Below the pieces are notes generated by a model that ran no database searches, had not been told where the DNA came from, and saw only the letters and a list, made by a program, of their open reading frames with translations. Position numbers and translations under genes: made by a program. From contig VAXD01000048.1 of NCBI GenBank assembly GCA_005884155.1, forward strand, positions 1-13,213: DNA of 13,213 nt, written 5' to 3'. Of the stretch, positions 11,863-13,213 are shown piece by piece (the stretch's first letter is position 1; every line of letters begins with the position of its first letter). The stretch comes from Actinomycetota bacterium. Lineage in GTDB: Bacteria; Actinomycetota; Thermoleophilia; Gaiellales; Gaiellaceae.

Positions 11863-12938
11863 AAGTGCGCGCGGAACGCGCGAAGACGCCCGAAAACGGC
11901 GCTCCGCATGTCTTGGAGCAGGTCGGTGCGGCGACCTTTTCCGATCTCGTCCGCGCGCACTTTCGGCGGGAGCATGAACGCGGCAACGGCGCCGCGAGGC
12001 TCGCTGAGGCGGAGAGCGAGTTCAGCGAGAGCCTCGCCCGCTTCGAGGCCGAAGAGGGAAAGCTGGCCGCCGTCTACTGGTCGACCCAGGACGCCTCGGC
12101 GGTCGCCCTGACGGTCGGAGACCCACGCTCGAGCCGGAACCCGATCGTCGATACGGACGCGGAGGTGCGGCTTCACCGTGTCACCGACTGGGTTACGAAG
12201 GAGGCGGAGCCGATCGCAGAGCTGCTGCACGACTGCGACGTACTTGCCATCCGGGTGCGGGAAGTCCTGCGCGGCACGAGCGAGCGGATCGCGATGCAGT
12301 GGCTCTACTCGGTCCAGGAGCACGCGCTGGGCTTCCTCGAGCGCAGCGACGGCCACAAGCTCGCCGCCGAGAAGCGCTTCGTCGCGAGGCAGCGGCAGGA
12401 GCTCGCCCGGATCGAGAAGTACTACCTGCGCACCGGCGCGAAGGCCGGCCGGATTGTCTACGTCTCGGGAATGATCACCGCGGCGACCGCCATCGCCGTG
12501 GTGTGTGCGGTGCTCGCGGTGGTGCTCGAGACGAGCTCGCATGTGTGGCGGTCGGGGACAGAGTTCCTGCTCCTCAGCACGAGCGCCGGCGCTGTCGGGG
12601 CGCTCATCAGCGTGCTCTCACGGATGAGCGGCGGAGACGACCGCTTCAGCGTCGACTTCGAGGTCGGCAGGCCGCTCTTGCGCAGGCTCGGCCTCTACAA
12701 GCCTCTGGTCGGCGCGGTCTTCGGCGTCGCCACGTACTTCGTGCTTGCGGCAGGGTTGCTGCCGACGAAGACCGCGACGGACAACCAGCTCGCCTTCTAT
12801 GGCGTCATCGCGTTCCTCGCCGGCTTCAGCGAGCGCTTCACCGGCGTGATCTTCGGGAACGCGGAGCGGCTGGTCTCCGGCGACGAGGCGGCGCCGCCGC
12901 AGCCCGAGCCCGCTCCGGACGCCGAGCCGCAGACCTAG
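11859..12938 (+). CDS. Multi-pass membrane protein of unknown function, last gene of the hydrolase cassette
   Basis: From GTG 11859 the protein has 359 residues. The first ~195 are soluble, charged and helical, with a likely coiled-coil at about 48-70 (ARLAEAESEFSESLARFEAEE) and another helix before the membrane (KRFVARQRQELARIEKYY). Hydrophobic segments follow at about 199-223, 236-254, 284-302 and 311-326, so there are three or four membrane helices. Conserved-looking motifs are GAVGALISVLSRM, LYKPLVGAVFGVATYF and FYGVIAFLAGFSERF. The tail is Pro/Glu-rich and acidic. I cannot name the family; I have the impression that the AFLAGFSER ending recurs in bacterial membrane proteins of unknown function. 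GTG 11859 is chosen over GTG 11841 because it makes a GTGA overlap with the NlpC/P60 stop, matching the other junctions. Confidence 0.85.
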   Translation: MKVRAERAKTPENGAPHVLEQVGAATFSDLVRAHFRREHERGNGAARLAEAESEFSESLARFEAEEGKLAAVYWSTQDASAVALTVGDPRSSRNPIVDTDAEVRLHRVTDWVTKEAEPIAELLHDCDVLAIRVREVLRGTSERIAMQWLYSVQEHALGFLERSDGHKLAAEKRFVARQRQELARIEKYYLRTGAKAGRIVYVSGMITAATAIAVVCAVLAVVLETSSHVWRSGTEFLLLSTSAGAVGALISVLSRMSGGDDRFSVDFEVGRPLLRRLGLYKPLVGAVFGVATYFVLAAGLLPTKTATDNQLAFYGVIAFLAGFSERFTGVIFGNAERLVSGDEAAPPQPEPAPDAEPQT

Positions 12939-12972
12939 CGCCGTCCGGCGGCCTCCGTACCGTGGTCTGCCC

Positions 12973-13213
12973 ATGTCGGACCGTGGTTGGCAGTTGCGCG
13001 GCACCGCGCCGCCGGAGCAGATCGAGACCCTCAGCGAGGAGCTCGGTCTCTCGCGCACGACCGCGAGCGTGCTCGTCCGGCGCGGCTACGACGACCCGGC
13101 TGCTGCGCGCAGGTTCCTCGACGCCGAGCTGCCGGAGCACGACCCGCTCGAACTCGGTGACATGACCGCCGCCTGCGAGGCGATCCGCGCCGCGATCGCA
13201 GCCGGCACGAAGA
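12973..13213 (+). CDS. recJ: Single-stranded-DNA-specific exonuclease RecJ (5' end only)
   Basis: RecJ is a 5'-3' exonuclease of the DHH phosphoesterase family acting in recombination and mismatch repair. The window holds the first 80 codons. MSDRGWQLRGTAP is followed by ELGLSRTTASVLVRRGYDDPAAARRFLD, then HDPLELGDMTAACEAIRAAIAAGTK, the usual RecJ N-terminal pattern just before the DHH core. The catalytic DHH and GDYD-type motifs lie beyond the window. The start is ATG 12973, with no ribosome binding site. TACCGT at 12958-12963 lies 9 nt upstream and could be a -10 box giving a leader of only 2-3 nt. It follows the membrane protein gene by 34 bp. Confidence 0.88.
   Translation, partial: MSDRGWQLRGTAPPEQIETLSEELGLSRTTASVLVRRGYDDPAAARRFLDAELPEHDPLELGDMTAACEAIRAAIAAGTK

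Noticed and set aside
9507..12938. Prophage or gene transfer agent remnant
   Set aside because: No capsid, portal, terminase, tail, integrase or attachment repeat is visible, and base and codon use match the flanking housekeeping genes.
12939..12956. Terminator between the membrane protein gene and recJ
   Set aside because: CGCC-GTCC-GGCG forms only a very short stem and no T-run follows.

Overview
The window is high-GC bacterial DNA with strongly G/C-ending codons, GTG/TTG starts in most genes and very tight packing. No stretch over 300 bases lacks a gene. The longest gaps are about 140 bp (9367-9506) and about 120 bp (5693-5813). The gene content (PdxS/PdxT vitamin B6 synthase, YebC, RuvCAB, RecJ, a TraR/DksA-like protein and PASTA-containing secreted proteins), together with apparent leaderless transcripts, suggests an actinobacterium, probably a Thermoleophilia-type soil lineage. 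That placement is an inference from gene style; no marker gene was compared.

Layout. 2-199 (+): 3' end of pdxS. 200-2886 (-): a response regulator and a soluble GAF-GAF-PAS histidine kinase, overlapping by GTGA and inserted between pdxS and pdxT. 2950-4581 (+): pdxT, yebC and a TraR/DksA-like gene in one compact operon. 4578-5692 (-): a secreted cupredoxin-polyproline-PASTA protein and a lipoprotein. 5814-7867 (+): ruvC-ruvA-ruvB, with ruvC frameshifted in this sequence. 7864-8606 (-): an ArsR repressor and an SRPBCC protein. 8668-9123 (-): an unrecognised acidic protein. 9157-9366 (+): a two-helix membrane peptide. 9507-12938 (+): a four-gene cassette (patatin phospholipase, GH19-type muramidase/chitinase, PG-binding NlpC/P60 hydrolase, multi-pass membrane protein) in which every junction is a 4-bp start/stop overlap. 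12973-end (+): start of recJ.

How it fits together. The backbone is vitamin B6 synthesis plus recombination and repair (ruvCAB, recJ), interrupted by short regulatory or envelope modules. Three observations deserve most attention. (1) The 9507-12938 cassette joins a lipid hydrolase, two cell-wall hydrolases without signal peptides and a membrane protein. It resembles the parts list of a lysis or cell-killing device, but no phage structural genes are present. (2) Five transcription-unit-leading genes have a TANNNT box exactly 6 nt before the start codon, which predicts leaderless mRNAs. Two of them form an almost symmetrical divergent promoter only 33 bp long. (3) A 36-bp nested dyad covers the predicted arsR promoter.

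Two frameshifts within about 350 bp (ruvC near 6006 and the cupredoxin signal peptide near 5664-5667) suggest local sequencing or assembly errors, although real mutation cannot be excluded. No tRNA, rRNA, CRISPR array, insertion sequence or convincing U-tract terminator was seen.
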